From the IMG/VR virus record IMGVR_UViG_3300047353_000486, positions 1 to 35,675 of that record: DNA of 35,675 nucleotides; one strand, written 5' to 3'. Positions within the stretch are counted from its first letter, which is position 1. Each line of letters starts with the position of its first letter. This stretch comes from a virus. This document shows, piece after piece, positions 7,839 through 14,141 of this stretch. The position numbers were made by a program, and so were the translations under genes. The notes under the pieces are model-generated. The model was not told where the DNA came from and searched no databases. It was given only the letters and a program-made list of their open reading frames with translations.

Positions 7839-8021
7839 ATGGCAGATACAAATTATGTTGTTGTTCCTAAGAATGCGATCATATCAGCACTTTCGCAGAG
7901 TGAAGCATTTCAGACTGTGGAACAACTTAAAGAAGTCAGACCAGATGAAGAGTATGTAGTACTTGAAGTACATCCGGAAAGACCAAGTGGATTAGGGCGT
8001 GATCCTGATCTATACGATTAG
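7839..8021 (+). CDS. Small acidic protein of unknown function, 60 aa
   Basis: The frame encodes MADTNYVVVPKNAIISAL, a helix SEAFQTVEQLKEV, and a strand-like EEYVVLEVHPERPSG ending RDPDLYD. Codon use (AT-rich third positions) resembles the neighbouring phage genes, and alternating polar and hydrophobic residues suggest a folded alpha/beta mini-protein. The start is the first ATG after the divergent promoter region. The same frame is open further upstream, but that part is antisense to the 335-aa gene and is ignored. No family is recognised. It is the only plus-strand gene between the gp26-family gene and the baseplate operon, and it lies just before the structured noncoding block. Confidence 0.6.
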   Translation: MADTNYVVVPKNAIISALSQSEAFQTVEQLKEVRPDEEYVVLEVHPERPSGLGRDPDLYD

Positions 8022-8057
8022 AACTGTTTGAATATCAAAACATACTAAATTGTTATA

Positions 8058-8076
8058 AGTTGCTCTTTGAGCAACT
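8058..8076 (+). terminator. Hairpin after the 60-aa gene, possible terminator
   Basis: AGTTGCTC-TTT-GAGCAACT forms a perfect 8-bp stem with a 3-nt loop, followed by ATGTTTTC. It lies 37 nt after the stop at 8021. The T-run is interrupted, so it may only protect the 3' end. Confidence 0.5.
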
Positions 8077-8098
8077 ATGTTTTCGCTTACGCTCAAAC

Positions 8099-8140
8099 AT
8101 TATATCTTTTAATAAGTGATATAATAATTGCGAAGCAATT
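8099..8140. repeat. Two adjacent hairpins
   Basis: ATTATATC (8099-8106) pairs with GATATAAT (8118-8125), 8 bp with an 11-nt loop. Immediately after, AATTGC-GAA-GCAATT (8126-8140) forms a 6-bp stem with a 3-nt loop. The first contains the -10 element of the putative promoter, so the same bases may serve DNA or RNA structure rather than transcription start. Confidence 0.6.
8117..8125 (+). promoter_or_regulatory. Extended -10 sigma-70 promoter (TGATATAAT)
   Basis: A perfect TATAAT at 8120-8125 is preceded by TG one base upstream, the extended -10 form that can work without a good -35. No convincing -35 is seen at 17 bp. Transcription would start near 8132, just at the change from AT-rich to GC-rich sequence. 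The palindrome around it weakens the case. Confidence 0.4.
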
Positions 8141-8475
8141 TAGCATCATGTAGATTGTTTCAGTCAGACGGAACCTACTCGCTGGTTCCATCTAATCTTG
8201 AACATCATGTGAGCTCGTCACAGCCAAGACTTGGAAGTAGGTGTTTGTTTATACACAAAGTTCAATGGGCTCTGACCTTTCCCAACCTACGTCGACATCG
8301 CTAACGCTACCTCCCGCTTCGTTCCTATTGCTAAGGAGTTTTTATGAACTGTGTTTGTGTTCTTCGACTGACAGCATTCAATCTACGTCAACCTGTGGTC
8401 CCAATTCTTTTGATGGATTCCTCACAATGGTGGTCGATCAACGTGTACGAGTGTCCTTACTACGGGACTTTTTGC
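8132..8475 (+). ncRNA. Candidate structured noncoding RNA, about 340 nt
   Basis: The block is GC-rich relative to its surroundings and rich in complementary segments. AGA-c-GGAACC (8166-8175) pairs with GGTTCC-a-TCT (8184-8193), a 9-bp hairpin with one mismatch. TTGAAC (8198-8203) pairs with GTTCAA (8260-8265) at long range. GTAGG (8237-8241) pairs with CCTAC (8286-8290), and GTGA with TCAC (8209-8221). It starts after an extended -10 and ends in a GTCC/GGAC stem plus five T residues. CATCATGT occurs twice (8144, 8203). I cannot match it to tmRNA, RNase P, 6S or a group I intron. The strand is inferred from promoter and terminator; boundaries are approximate. Confidence 0.4.
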
Positions 8476-8490
8476 TCGGCGGTATTGTAA
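8344..8490 (+). CDS. Possible 48-aa small protein inside the structured block
   Basis: ATG 8344 follows AAGGAG (8333-8338) at 5 nt spacing, among the better ribosome binding sites in the window. The frame runs 48 codons to TAA: MNCVCVLRLTAFNLRQP, then SSQWWSINVYECPYYGTFC, four cysteines in all. Codon use (CTA, CGA, GTC, GTG) is unlike neighbouring genes, and the same bases form the putative RNA. CTCC at 8311-8314 could pair with GGAG 8335-8338 and hide the ribosome site. It may be a leader peptide, a real small protein or chance. Confidence 0.25.
   Translation: MNCVCVLRLTAFNLRQPVVPILLMDSSQWWSINVYECPYYGTFCSAVL
8450..8473 (+). terminator. Weak intrinsic terminator-like hairpin
   Basis: GTCC (8453-8456) pairs with GGAC (8465-8468) around an 8-nt loop, and five T residues follow directly. 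An alternative pairing uses AGT/ACT just outside. The stem is short, so termination would be inefficient. Confidence 0.35.
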
Positions 8491-8523
8491 ACTGGCCCGC
8501 TAACCTTATGTGCTGTTTATAGC

Positions 8524-8946
8524 CTATAGTTTGTTAAGTGCTTCTTTGAGAATCTTTGAACCGCCAACTCTAACATTAATAATTCCGTTGTAATAATCGT
8601 CACTCTCTAACACACGGCGTTCAAATTGTTCTCTTGCCTCAAGGTAACTCATCAAGCCTCTACTGTTACAATAGTAAAGTATCTCTCTTGTGAATTTATC
8701 AGTGCCTAATGCTTGTACGTCTTCGTTGAGTTTGTCTGAACTTCCCCAGTAGTCACGCCAATCTGACTCTTTGTGTCCTCTGCGTTTGTTCTTTCTGCCT
8801 TTAAGTGGTGGTTTAGTGGTCTTAAATTTTGCTAACTTCTTGCCTATGTACTTTTTGTTGTTAGTAAGATTTGTGATTATGTACACAAACCCTTCTATAT
8901 CGTCTGGGATTTCTTTTACTTCTTTACCTTTATAAGTCCACTGCAT
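8524..8946 (-). CDS. GIY-YIG-type endonuclease, 140 aa
   Basis: The fold signature is visible: GFVYIITN at 19-26 stands for GIY, and KKYIGKK with YIG at 33-35 completes it. A basic insert (KGRKNKRRGHKE, about 49-60) and YWGSSDKL precede a helix with YLEAREQF, whose Glu (103 or 106) is in the right region for the metal-binding residue. GIY-YIG enzymes cut DNA, as free-standing homing-type nucleases (T4 Seg proteins) or in repair. The protein is short and has no added DNA-binding domain. It is the last gene of the leftward gp55-gp47-gp46 group, 14 nt after the 69-aa gene. Homologues of similar layout occur in marine T4-like phages as putative endonucleases, recalled rather than searched. The target is unknown. 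Confidence 0.7.
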   Translation of the reverse strand: MQWTYKGKEVKEIPDDIEGFVYIITNLTNNKKYIGKKLAKFKTTKPPLKGRKNKRRGHKESDWRDYWGSSDKLNEDVQALGTDKFTREILYYCNSRGLMSYLEAREQFERRVLESDDYYNGIINVRVGGSKILKEALNKL

Positions 8947-8960
8947 GAACTTACTTACGT

Positions 8961-9170
8961 TTAAGATTTTTTCCGAGCCTCTTTTTTGGCATCAAACTCG
9001 GATTTGATCTCATCCATACGTATTTTAGCCAGTGTGCGTATCTCTCTGAGCCATTTTCGGCTTGATTGCATGGTGCGTTCTCCGCCATGCTTCTCAAAAA
9101 GTGCAACTTCCTTAAAATACTCCAAATATGCTTTGGTTAGTTTATCGTGTGTATCGTCGTTTATGCTCAT
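8961..9170 (-). CDS. Small basic helical protein, 69 aa
   Basis: Its ATGA start overlaps the gp46 stop by 4 nt (9167-9170), a sign of translational coupling. The sequence is helical: LTKAYLEYFKEVALFEKHGG, then SSRKWLREIRTLAKIRMDEI, and a Lys/Arg-rich end KKEARKKS. The arrangement (helix, short Gly turn, SRKxLxxIRxLAKxRRxEI helix) resembles small phage proteins sometimes annotated as histone H1/Hc1-like, suggesting nucleic-acid binding. That resemblance is from memory and weak. The position directly behind gp46 suggests a role in recombination or DNA metabolism. Confidence 0.65.
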   Translation of the reverse strand: MSINDDTHDKLTKAYLEYFKEVALFEKHGGERTMQSSRKWLREIRTLAKIRMDEIKSEFDAKKEARKKS

Positions 9171-10939
9171 TGTACAATATCAATGTCGTTTGCGTAACTT
9201 GTAAATCCATTTTCTTTTACAACCTTAAGTACGTTCTGTACACGACCTTGCAATTCATCCTTGTGCGATATTAGATAGATATTCTTTTTACGCTCTCTAC
9301 CCATTTTCTTAAGTATTGCAAGACTTTGTTCAACACCAGCAGTATCCATACCACTGTCAATCAATTCATCAATGAACATCAAGTTAATATTTTGATATAA
9401 ACTTTCCCATACATCACGGAAAGCAAAACTCATACCAAGTATAAGTCTATTACGTTCACCTCTACTCAAGTTGTCAAAGTCTAAGTCCTGTCCAAGTTGT
9501 GTAATTAGTACACTTAGATCGTTTTGGAATACAACACTGTGCGGCAATCCAATCTTATCTAAGTAATTTGTTAGTCTGTTGTTTAGATATGCAAGATTCT
9601 GTTCAATAATTTTCTTACGAATAAAACTATCTTTGTTTGTTAATAGTTTGTACAAGAAGTCTTGATGTTCTTTCATAGAAGTTAAATCATTAACTGAATT
9701 CCAATCAACTTCTTGTATAGCACTGTTCTTTAATTCTTCAATTTGATCAATGTAAGGATCTGATTCTGTTTCTTTTGCCTTTAGTGCTTGTTTTAAGTTA
9801 TCAACATTGCTTCTGTGTTCATATGCTTCTTTTGCAGTTTCATAAAACGTATTAGGTTTTACACTTTCTTCGCCTAACTCAGAAAGTTTAGTCTGTACCT
9901 TTTGAAACTTTGTATCAATCTCCATCAAGTAAGACATAGTGTCAGCATATTCTTCTTCTAATTTCTTTTGTATTTCATCAATTTTTTCATCAGGCAGATC
10001 TTGTCCACAAGCATGACACGTTGCTTCATCAAGATGCTCAAGTTCCTTGCTTGTTTTTGCAACCTGTCTATCTGTTTGCGATAATGCACTTTCAAGTGTT
10101 GCCTTTTCCTTAGTCAAGTTTCTTCTTGACGCATCAACTTCTTCCCACTTAGAAAGCAATTCATGATTAGAAAGTTCTTTTTCAATGTCTAAGTGTTCTA
10201 ATTCATCAATACCTGTTTGTAAACGATCACAGTCTTTTGCATTTTGCGTTTTCCAAGCAGTACTTTTAATTTGCAAACTGTTAATAGTTTCGCCTATCTT
10301 ATCATTACTTGTTTGTATAGCATTAATACGTGCAGTTTCTTCCGTGATTGCATCACGTACTTCTTTTTGTTTGACTTTTAGTTCTTCTGCTTTTTCAGAA
10401 AGTATAGTAATACCAAGTAACTGTTCAATGATAGCACGTTGATCGTTTGCTTTTAGACTTAAGAAAGGTTCTGTGTAAGTGTTTAACGCAACCAAGTGCT
10501 TAAACATCTCATGACTCATTTGTAGTAGTTCGCCAATGTCTGCTTGAGTCTTACGACTATCTCCTTGACTCATATCCTCAATGTCTTGTTCTTGCTCATC
10601 GATAAAGAACTTCAACAAGTTAGGACCACGTCCTCTTTCAATTCTATAATTTACTCCTGCCTTTTCAAAGTTAAGAGTAACTAACATACCTTTGCCGTTA
10701 GTTTTATTAATAAGGTTGTTGCGTTTAATATTTGTTAGTGCCACACCATATAACGCATAGCTCAATGCGTTAATGATTGTGGTCTTACCTGTACCGTTAC
10801 GTGACCCACTGTCGTCACCACCTTGATCCAAGTTTTCTCCAAGGACTAAGGTTAATTGTTTATTATTAAAGTTAACTGCTTGAGTCTGGTTACCCACACT
10901 CATAAAGTTCTTAACTGTTAGGTCTTTAATTAGTATCAT
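9167..10939 (-). CDS. 46: Recombination endonuclease subunit gp46 (SbcC/Rad50-like ATPase), 590 aa
   Basis: This is an SMC-type ATPase. The Walker A GxGK motif RNGTGKTT is at 47-54, preceded by an acidic Gly-rich insert (about 38-46). A long coiled coil runs from about 180 to 460, interrupted by a zinc-hook motif CHAC (Cys308, Cys311). The ABC signature LSRGE is at 491-495, Walker B LMFIDE at 520-525, and an H-loop SHKDEL follows at 558-563. With gp47 it makes the Mre11/Rad50-type nuclease that resects DNA ends for T4 recombination-dependent replication and host DNA breakdown. It starts 1 nt after the gp47 stop. Length is close to T4 gp46 (560 aa). All catalytic motifs are present. Confidence 0.95.
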   Translation of the reverse strand: MILIKDLTVKNFMSVGNQTQAVNFNNKQLTLVLGENLDQGGDDSGSRNGTGKTTIINALSYALYGVALTNIKRNNLINKTNGKGMLVTLNFEKAGVNYRIERGRGPNLLKFFIDEQEQDIEDMSQGDSRKTQADIGELLQMSHEMFKHLVALNTYTEPFLSLKANDQRAIIEQLLGITILSEKAEELKVKQKEVRDAITEETARINAIQTSNDKIGETINSLQIKSTAWKTQNAKDCDRLQTGIDELEHLDIEKELSNHELLSKWEEVDASRRNLTKEKATLESALSQTDRQVAKTSKELEHLDEATCHACGQDLPDEKIDEIQKKLEEEYADTMSYLMEIDTKFQKVQTKLSELGEESVKPNTFYETAKEAYEHRSNVDNLKQALKAKETESDPYIDQIEELKNSAIQEVDWNSVNDLTSMKEHQDFLYKLLTNKDSFIRKKIIEQNLAYLNNRLTNYLDKIGLPHSVVFQNDLSVLITQLGQDLDFDNLSRGERNRLILGMSFAFRDVWESLYQNINLMFIDELIDSGMDTAGVEQSLAILKKMGRERKKNIYLISHKDELQGRVQNVLKVVKENGFTSYANDIDIVQ

Positions 10940-10940
10940 T

Positions 10941-11945
10941 CTATAACTCGTTGTAAATGTTCAATAACGTTTGCTTATTATAGTTGTCTGAATCAATAGC
11001 ATTAATTTCTTCTGCAACAATTTGATCTACACTTTCAAACTTTGTAATATCAATATCACTGTTTATTTCGTCATCTTGTTGACTTGGAATTAATGTAAGT
11101 TCTCTACAACTGTAGTTTCTCATAAATTCTTCTTTAATAAAACTTGCTTCTTCATAACTAATTGGAATATCAAGTGTAACTCTAAGATACATTTTACTTT
11201 TTAATAGTGTATCTTTTTGATCAATTAGTTGACTCAGTTTTACTGTTCTATACTTAGGACAATCTTCCCAATCAAGATACTGTGGCTCTCCGCCATGTTC
11301 TAATATCATCATACCACGTTTATCGTCCCATGCATCTGCATAGTTGTGCGGAAACGCATTTCCGATATATGTTACATTACCTTGTGTTTGTCTTTTATGA
11401 AAGTGTCCACTAAACACATACTCTTGATGTACAAAATGTTTAGATTGTAATTCGCCTGTGTCAGGCATCTGTACCATTGCGTTCATGTAAAAGTTTGGAA
11501 GTTCAAAGTGTCCAAACATATATTTTGTTTCAATCTTAGGAATCTTTTTCCATTCTTCACCAACAAGCCACGGCACCATTGTGCTATCGCCTATTGTTGT
11601 AATTTCATCAATCACAGTTACACCGTCGATGTGTTTTGCAAATTCTACACTCTGGATATCTCTTTTGTCTTTGTAATATAAGTCGTGGTTACCAGGAAAG
11701 TAAAAGAACTGTTCAAATGCTTTACCGAGTTTTTCAAGACAACGGATTGAATAATCCATTGTAACAATGTTTAGACTATTTCTATTGTGATGCCAGTCAC
11801 CCATAAAGATACCTGTTTCACAACCTTCTTCTTTTGCCTTGGCAATATACCAATCTACAAAATCTTCACAGTCTTGATTATGAGCCACTGAATTGGACTT
11901 TAGTCCAAAGTGGATATCCGTGAATACTGCACATTTTTTAAACAA
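10941..11945 (-). CDS. 47: Recombination endonuclease subunit gp47 (SbcD/Mre11-like), 334 aa
   Basis: The metallophosphoesterase motifs are in order: FTDIHFG with Asp10 and His12, MGDWHHN with Asp50 and His53, PGNHD with Asn86 and His87, then FGHFE and SGHFHKR, which supply the last metal ligands. It is the nuclease partner of gp46. The start is TTG at 11945, preceded by GAAGGA at about 7 nt. No ATG occurs upstream before an in-frame TAA, and the motif spacing requires a start about here. A sigma-70-type promoter lies 32-60 nt upstream, so gp47, gp46, the 69-aa protein and the GIY-YIG gene probably form an early or middle operon. Length agrees with T4 gp47 (339 aa). Confidence 0.95.
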   Translation of the reverse strand: MFKKCAVFTDIHFGLKSNSVAHNQDCEDFVDWYIAKAKEEGCETGIFMGDWHHNRNSLNIVTMDYSIRCLEKLGKAFEQFFYFPGNHDLYYKDKRDIQSVEFAKHIDGVTVIDEITTIGDSTMVPWLVGEEWKKIPKIETKYMFGHFELPNFYMNAMVQMPDTGELQSKHFVHQEYVFSGHFHKRQTQGNVTYIGNAFPHNYADAWDDKRGMMILEHGGEPQYLDWEDCPKYRTVKLSQLIDQKDTLLKSKMYLRVTLDIPISYEEASFIKEEFMRNYSCRELTLIPSQQDDEINSDIDITKFESVDQIVAEEINAIDSDNYNKQTLLNIYNEL

Positions 11946-11976
11946 AATATATCCTTCTAATTACTATACTCTTTAT

Positions 11977-12005
11977 ATTGTACTGCATTTGTTAAGCAAA
12001 GTCAA
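11977..12005 (-). promoter_or_regulatory. Sigma-70 promoter for gp47-gp46 operon
   Basis: On the minus strand TTGACT (12005-12000) and TACAAT (11982-11977) are separated by exactly 17 bp. The start would be near 11970, about 25 nt before the TTG start of gp47. The spacer contains TTGCTTAA, similar to a T4 MotA box, but it lies nearer the -10 than in T4 middle promoters, so this may be chance. Confidence 0.7.
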
Positions 12006-12015
12006 CCTTAATTGG

Positions 12016-12909
12016 CTACCTTGGTGCTTTGGCTTTGACTGTTGGTGGAACAAAAGATTTCTTAGATGCTTTTTCGGCTTCTTGCTTTGCCATAAGTTTT
12101 CTTTGGTCTTCAACTTGTCTCTCCCATTCGCCCTGTTGCTGTCTTGTAAAGGACGGAGTCATATCATTCATTTCTAAAATATCATCTCTAATATTTTGAT
12201 TGCGTTTTTCGATATTAATAACTCTAACAAATGAATTAGTTACTGCCGCAGTATAATATGCAAACGGATTTTGTGATTTACTTTCATCAAACTGCAATCC
12301 AATCTGTGTTAATTGTAAGATTGCTTGTCCACGCATTTCATCATTATAAGTGTAACCACGTACATTACCACGTGTTGCATATCTATCACATAACTTCATC
12401 CACATACGAGCAAGTTTTTCTGTAGTCTTGCCATGCTTCAAACTAAAGTTACCGTTAGACATACCGCCTTCCCAATGTGATTTACCTACAACTTGTAGTT
12501 CATCATTTTCATCAAACTTGTAATGTTGGAATGGTGGAAAGTTTAATTTAACTCTTGTGTCTGCTACTGTCTTTGGATTCTTTTTACGACCCTTTTCTTC
12601 TGGAATATGATCAAATGTCATAATACGGAAGATTAGTTCTTCTTTTGTAATTTTTCTGTAATCAATAGCACATTCGGCTTGTTTTACTTTTTCACCGTTT
12701 GCCTTACGTGCTTCATAGTCTGCTGTACCTAATTTTTTTGCTTTGTTCCTTTTTGCTTCTGCTATAGTTCTTACGTTAATTTTGTCAATACTTGGTAGAA
12801 TAATATCAAAGTCAGCATACGTGTCGTCTGTATAACTACAATACGTGCTTTTTGACTTATGTATTTCCTTTAACAAGTCCTTATTGTTTAAATAATTTAC
12901 TTTTTTCAA
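12016..12909 (-). CDS. 55: Late transcription sigma factor gp55, 297 aa
   Basis: Residues 187-257 hold the conserved sigma region 2-like core: YNDEMRGQAILQLTQIG, then FDESKSQNPFAYYTAAVTNS, and a segment with INIEKRNQNIRDDILEM and PSFTRQ. This is the pattern of gp55 in marine T4-like phages. gp55 replaces sigma-70 on host RNA polymerase and reads the TATAAATA late promoters. At 297 aa it is longer than T4 gp55 (185 aa); the extra N-terminal part (about 1-165) includes a basic region and a C-terminal KAKAP tail is present. The start is TTG 12909 with AGGAG 7 nt upstream, and no ATG is available nearby. A near-consensus sigma-70 promoter precedes it and overlaps a late promoter facing the other way. 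Confidence 0.93.
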   Translation of the reverse strand: MKKVNYLNNKDLLKEIHKSKSTYCSYTDDTYADFDIILPSIDKINVRTIAEAKRNKAKKLGTADYEARKANGEKVKQAECAIDYRKITKEELIFRIMTFDHIPEEKGRKKNPKTVADTRVKLNFPPFQHYKFDENDELQVVGKSHWEGGMSNGNFSLKHGKTTEKLARMWMKLCDRYATRGNVRGYTYNDEMRGQAILQLTQIGLQFDESKSQNPFAYYTAAVTNSFVRVINIEKRNQNIRDDILEMNDMTPSFTRQQQGEWERQVEDQRKLMAKQEAEKASKKSFVPPTVKAKAPR

Positions 12910-12932
12910 TGAATTCTCCTATTTGAACTCTT

Positions 12933-12961
12933 ATTATAAACTACTCTGATAAAAAAGTCAA
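12933..12961 (-). promoter_or_regulatory. Near-consensus sigma-70 promoter for gp55
   Basis: On the minus strand TTGACT (12961-12956), a 17-bp spacer and TATAAT (12938-12933) give a promoter one base from consensus. It starts transcription about 15-20 nt before the ribosome site of gp55. Its -35 shares bases 12960-12961 with the divergent late box. Confidence 0.85.
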
Positions 12962-12967
12962 TAAATA
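12960..12967 (+). promoter_or_regulatory. Late promoter AATAAATA for the baseplate operon
   Basis: AATAAATA ends 26 nt before ATG 12994. The predicted start is near 12973, leaving a leader of about 21 nt with AGGA at 12978-12981. It faces away from, and overlaps by 2 bp, the sigma-70 promoter of gp55. Confidence 0.75.
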
Positions 12968-12993
12968 CTTTATAGTTAGGACACCAAAATAAT

Positions 12994-13839
12994 ATGAGCG
13001 TTGATAATAAGAAAGATGGAAATATAGTCAATACAGCCGTGAACTTGGCTCGTGACAGTGTACAAAGTTTTAAAGACTCTGCTGAAGGGTTTATGAAAGG
13101 TATACGTTCACGAACAATTCCAGTTGATGGGGAAGCCGATGACCAAATATCGGTTAGTAGTGCTAAATGGGCGACAGACCCAAATGGTAAAGATTGGCGT
13201 GTAAAATTAAGTATTCCTAACATTCCTTCTTTTCAAAAAAGTTCACTGCTTAAACCGTTAGTTGACACAGGCGGTCTTGCGTTTCCATATACACCAACAA
13301 TTATTATGAGTCATGCCGCATCTTATAGTGCTATAACCCCTGTACATAGTAATTATCCGTTCTTTGCGTACCAGAACTCACAAGTGGACGCAATGACACT
13401 AACAGGTCAGTTTTATGCTCAAAACTCTACAGAAGGTATGTATTGGCTTGGTGCATTACATTATTTGAGATCAATTACAAAAATGTTTTACGGTGAAGGT
13501 TCTAATCAAGGTGCTCCACCTCCAGTAGTAAAATTAAATGGTTATGGAGATTATGTATTCAAAGATGTTCCTGTGATCGTAACAAACTTTACACTTGATA
13601 TGCCTACTGATGTTGACTACATTGCAGTTGATATGGCAGACCTTGGAGAAAAATATGAAGACGACGAAGCCGAAGAGCAGTATTCTACAACAGACGGTGA
13701 AAAATCATATGTTCCAACAGAGAGTCAGATGACGGTAACCATACAACCAATCTACTCAAGAGCACTTGTTGAGAAATTTAGTTTAGACAAATTTGCTAAA
13801 GGCGGATACCTTGGCTCAAACAATAAAGGATTTATCTAA
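12994..13839 (+). CDS. 48: Baseplate tail tube cap protein gp48, 281 aa
   Basis: After a helical N-terminus (NIVNTAVNLARDSVQSF) come WRVKLSIPN, FPYTPTIIMSHAASYSAI and HSNYPFFAYQNSQVDAMTL. A GMYWLGALHYLRSITKMFYG segment and APPPVVKLNGYGDY follow. These blocks are characteristic of gp48 of marine T4-like phages. In T4, gp48 and gp54 sit on the hub and nucleate tube polymerisation. An acidic stretch (EKYEDDEAEEQ) precedes the last strand. It is the first gene of the rightward operon, and its TAA overlaps the next ATG (TAATG). A tube-cap role for gp54 is not assigned to any other gene here, so this protein may cover both. Confidence 0.85.
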   Translation: MSVDNKKDGNIVNTAVNLARDSVQSFKDSAEGFMKGIRSRTIPVDGEADDQISVSSAKWATDPNGKDWRVKLSIPNIPSFQKSSLLKPLVDTGGLAFPYTPTIIMSHAASYSAITPVHSNYPFFAYQNSQVDAMTLTGQFYAQNSTEGMYWLGALHYLRSITKMFYGEGSNQGAPPPVVKLNGYGDYVFKDVPVIVTNFTLDMPTDVDYIAVDMADLGEKYEDDEAEEQYSTTDGEKSYVPTESQMTVTIQPIYSRALVEKFSLDKFAKGGYLGSNNKGFI

Positions 13840-14138
13840 TGGCAGTTACAAGTTCACCTTGGGGTAAAACAGGAATTAATAGAAGTGGAAAATATTTAAA
13901 CATTCTAAATATTAGACCAGTGCCAGCAGATCCAGATGATGTGGTGTATGAAATACAATCACAGTATCATCAACGTCCGGACTTACTTGCATATGACATG
14001 TATGGTAATCCAAAGTTGTGGTGGGTTTATGCACAACGTAACATGGACATTCTAAAAGATCCAGTATTTGATTTTAGAGTTGGTACTGAGATACGTGTTC
14101 CAAAGGGTAGTAGATTACGAACGTTGTTAGGGATTTAA
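13839..14138 (+). CDS. 53: Baseplate wedge protein gp53, 99 aa
   Basis: The core YEIQSQYHQRPDLLAYDMYG, then PKLWWVYAQRNMDILKDPVF and DFRVGTEIRVP, is the LysM-like gp53 signature. In T4, gp53 joins neighbouring wedges in the baseplate. The protein is about half the length of T4 gp53 (196 aa), which is usual for marine relatives. The ATG overlaps the gp48 stop by one base, so the two are translationally coupled. Confidence 0.9.
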   Translation: MAVTSSPWGKTGINRSGKYLNILNIRPVPADPDDVVYEIQSQYHQRPDLLAYDMYGNPKLWWVYAQRNMDILKDPVFDFRVGTEIRVPKGSRLRTLLGI

Positions 14139-14141
14139 TCC

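Larger units (their letters stand above)
8022..8523. other. 502-bp gap between convergent genes; hairpin-rich, no confident protein gene
   Basis: The left part (8041-8160) is AT-rich: by hand count 34 G+C in 120 bases, about 28%. From 8161 to 8520 the count is 166 of 360, about 46%, well above the surrounding phage DNA. The gap holds three strong short hairpins, an extended -10 promoter, the candidate RNA and one small open frame, listed separately. I see no tRNA, CRISPR array or insertion sequence. Confidence 0.8.

Noticed and set aside
8144-8210. CRISPR-like repeat or attachment site from the repeated CATCATGT
   Set aside because: Only two 8-bp copies, with no regular spacing and no integrase gene in the window.
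8132-8475. tmRNA, RNase P RNA, group I intron or tRNA in the gap
   Set aside because: No T-arm GTTCGA motif, acceptor end, tag frame, P4-type RNase P sequence or intron P7 core could be found.
8241-8522. 93-codon plus-strand frame in the noncoding block
   Set aside because: No ribosome site, Ser/Leu/Thr-rich random-looking composition, and it overlaps the structured RNA candidate.
12906-13223. 105-codon minus-strand frame opposite gp48
   Set aside because: Antisense shadow of gp48 that also runs through the divergent promoter region.
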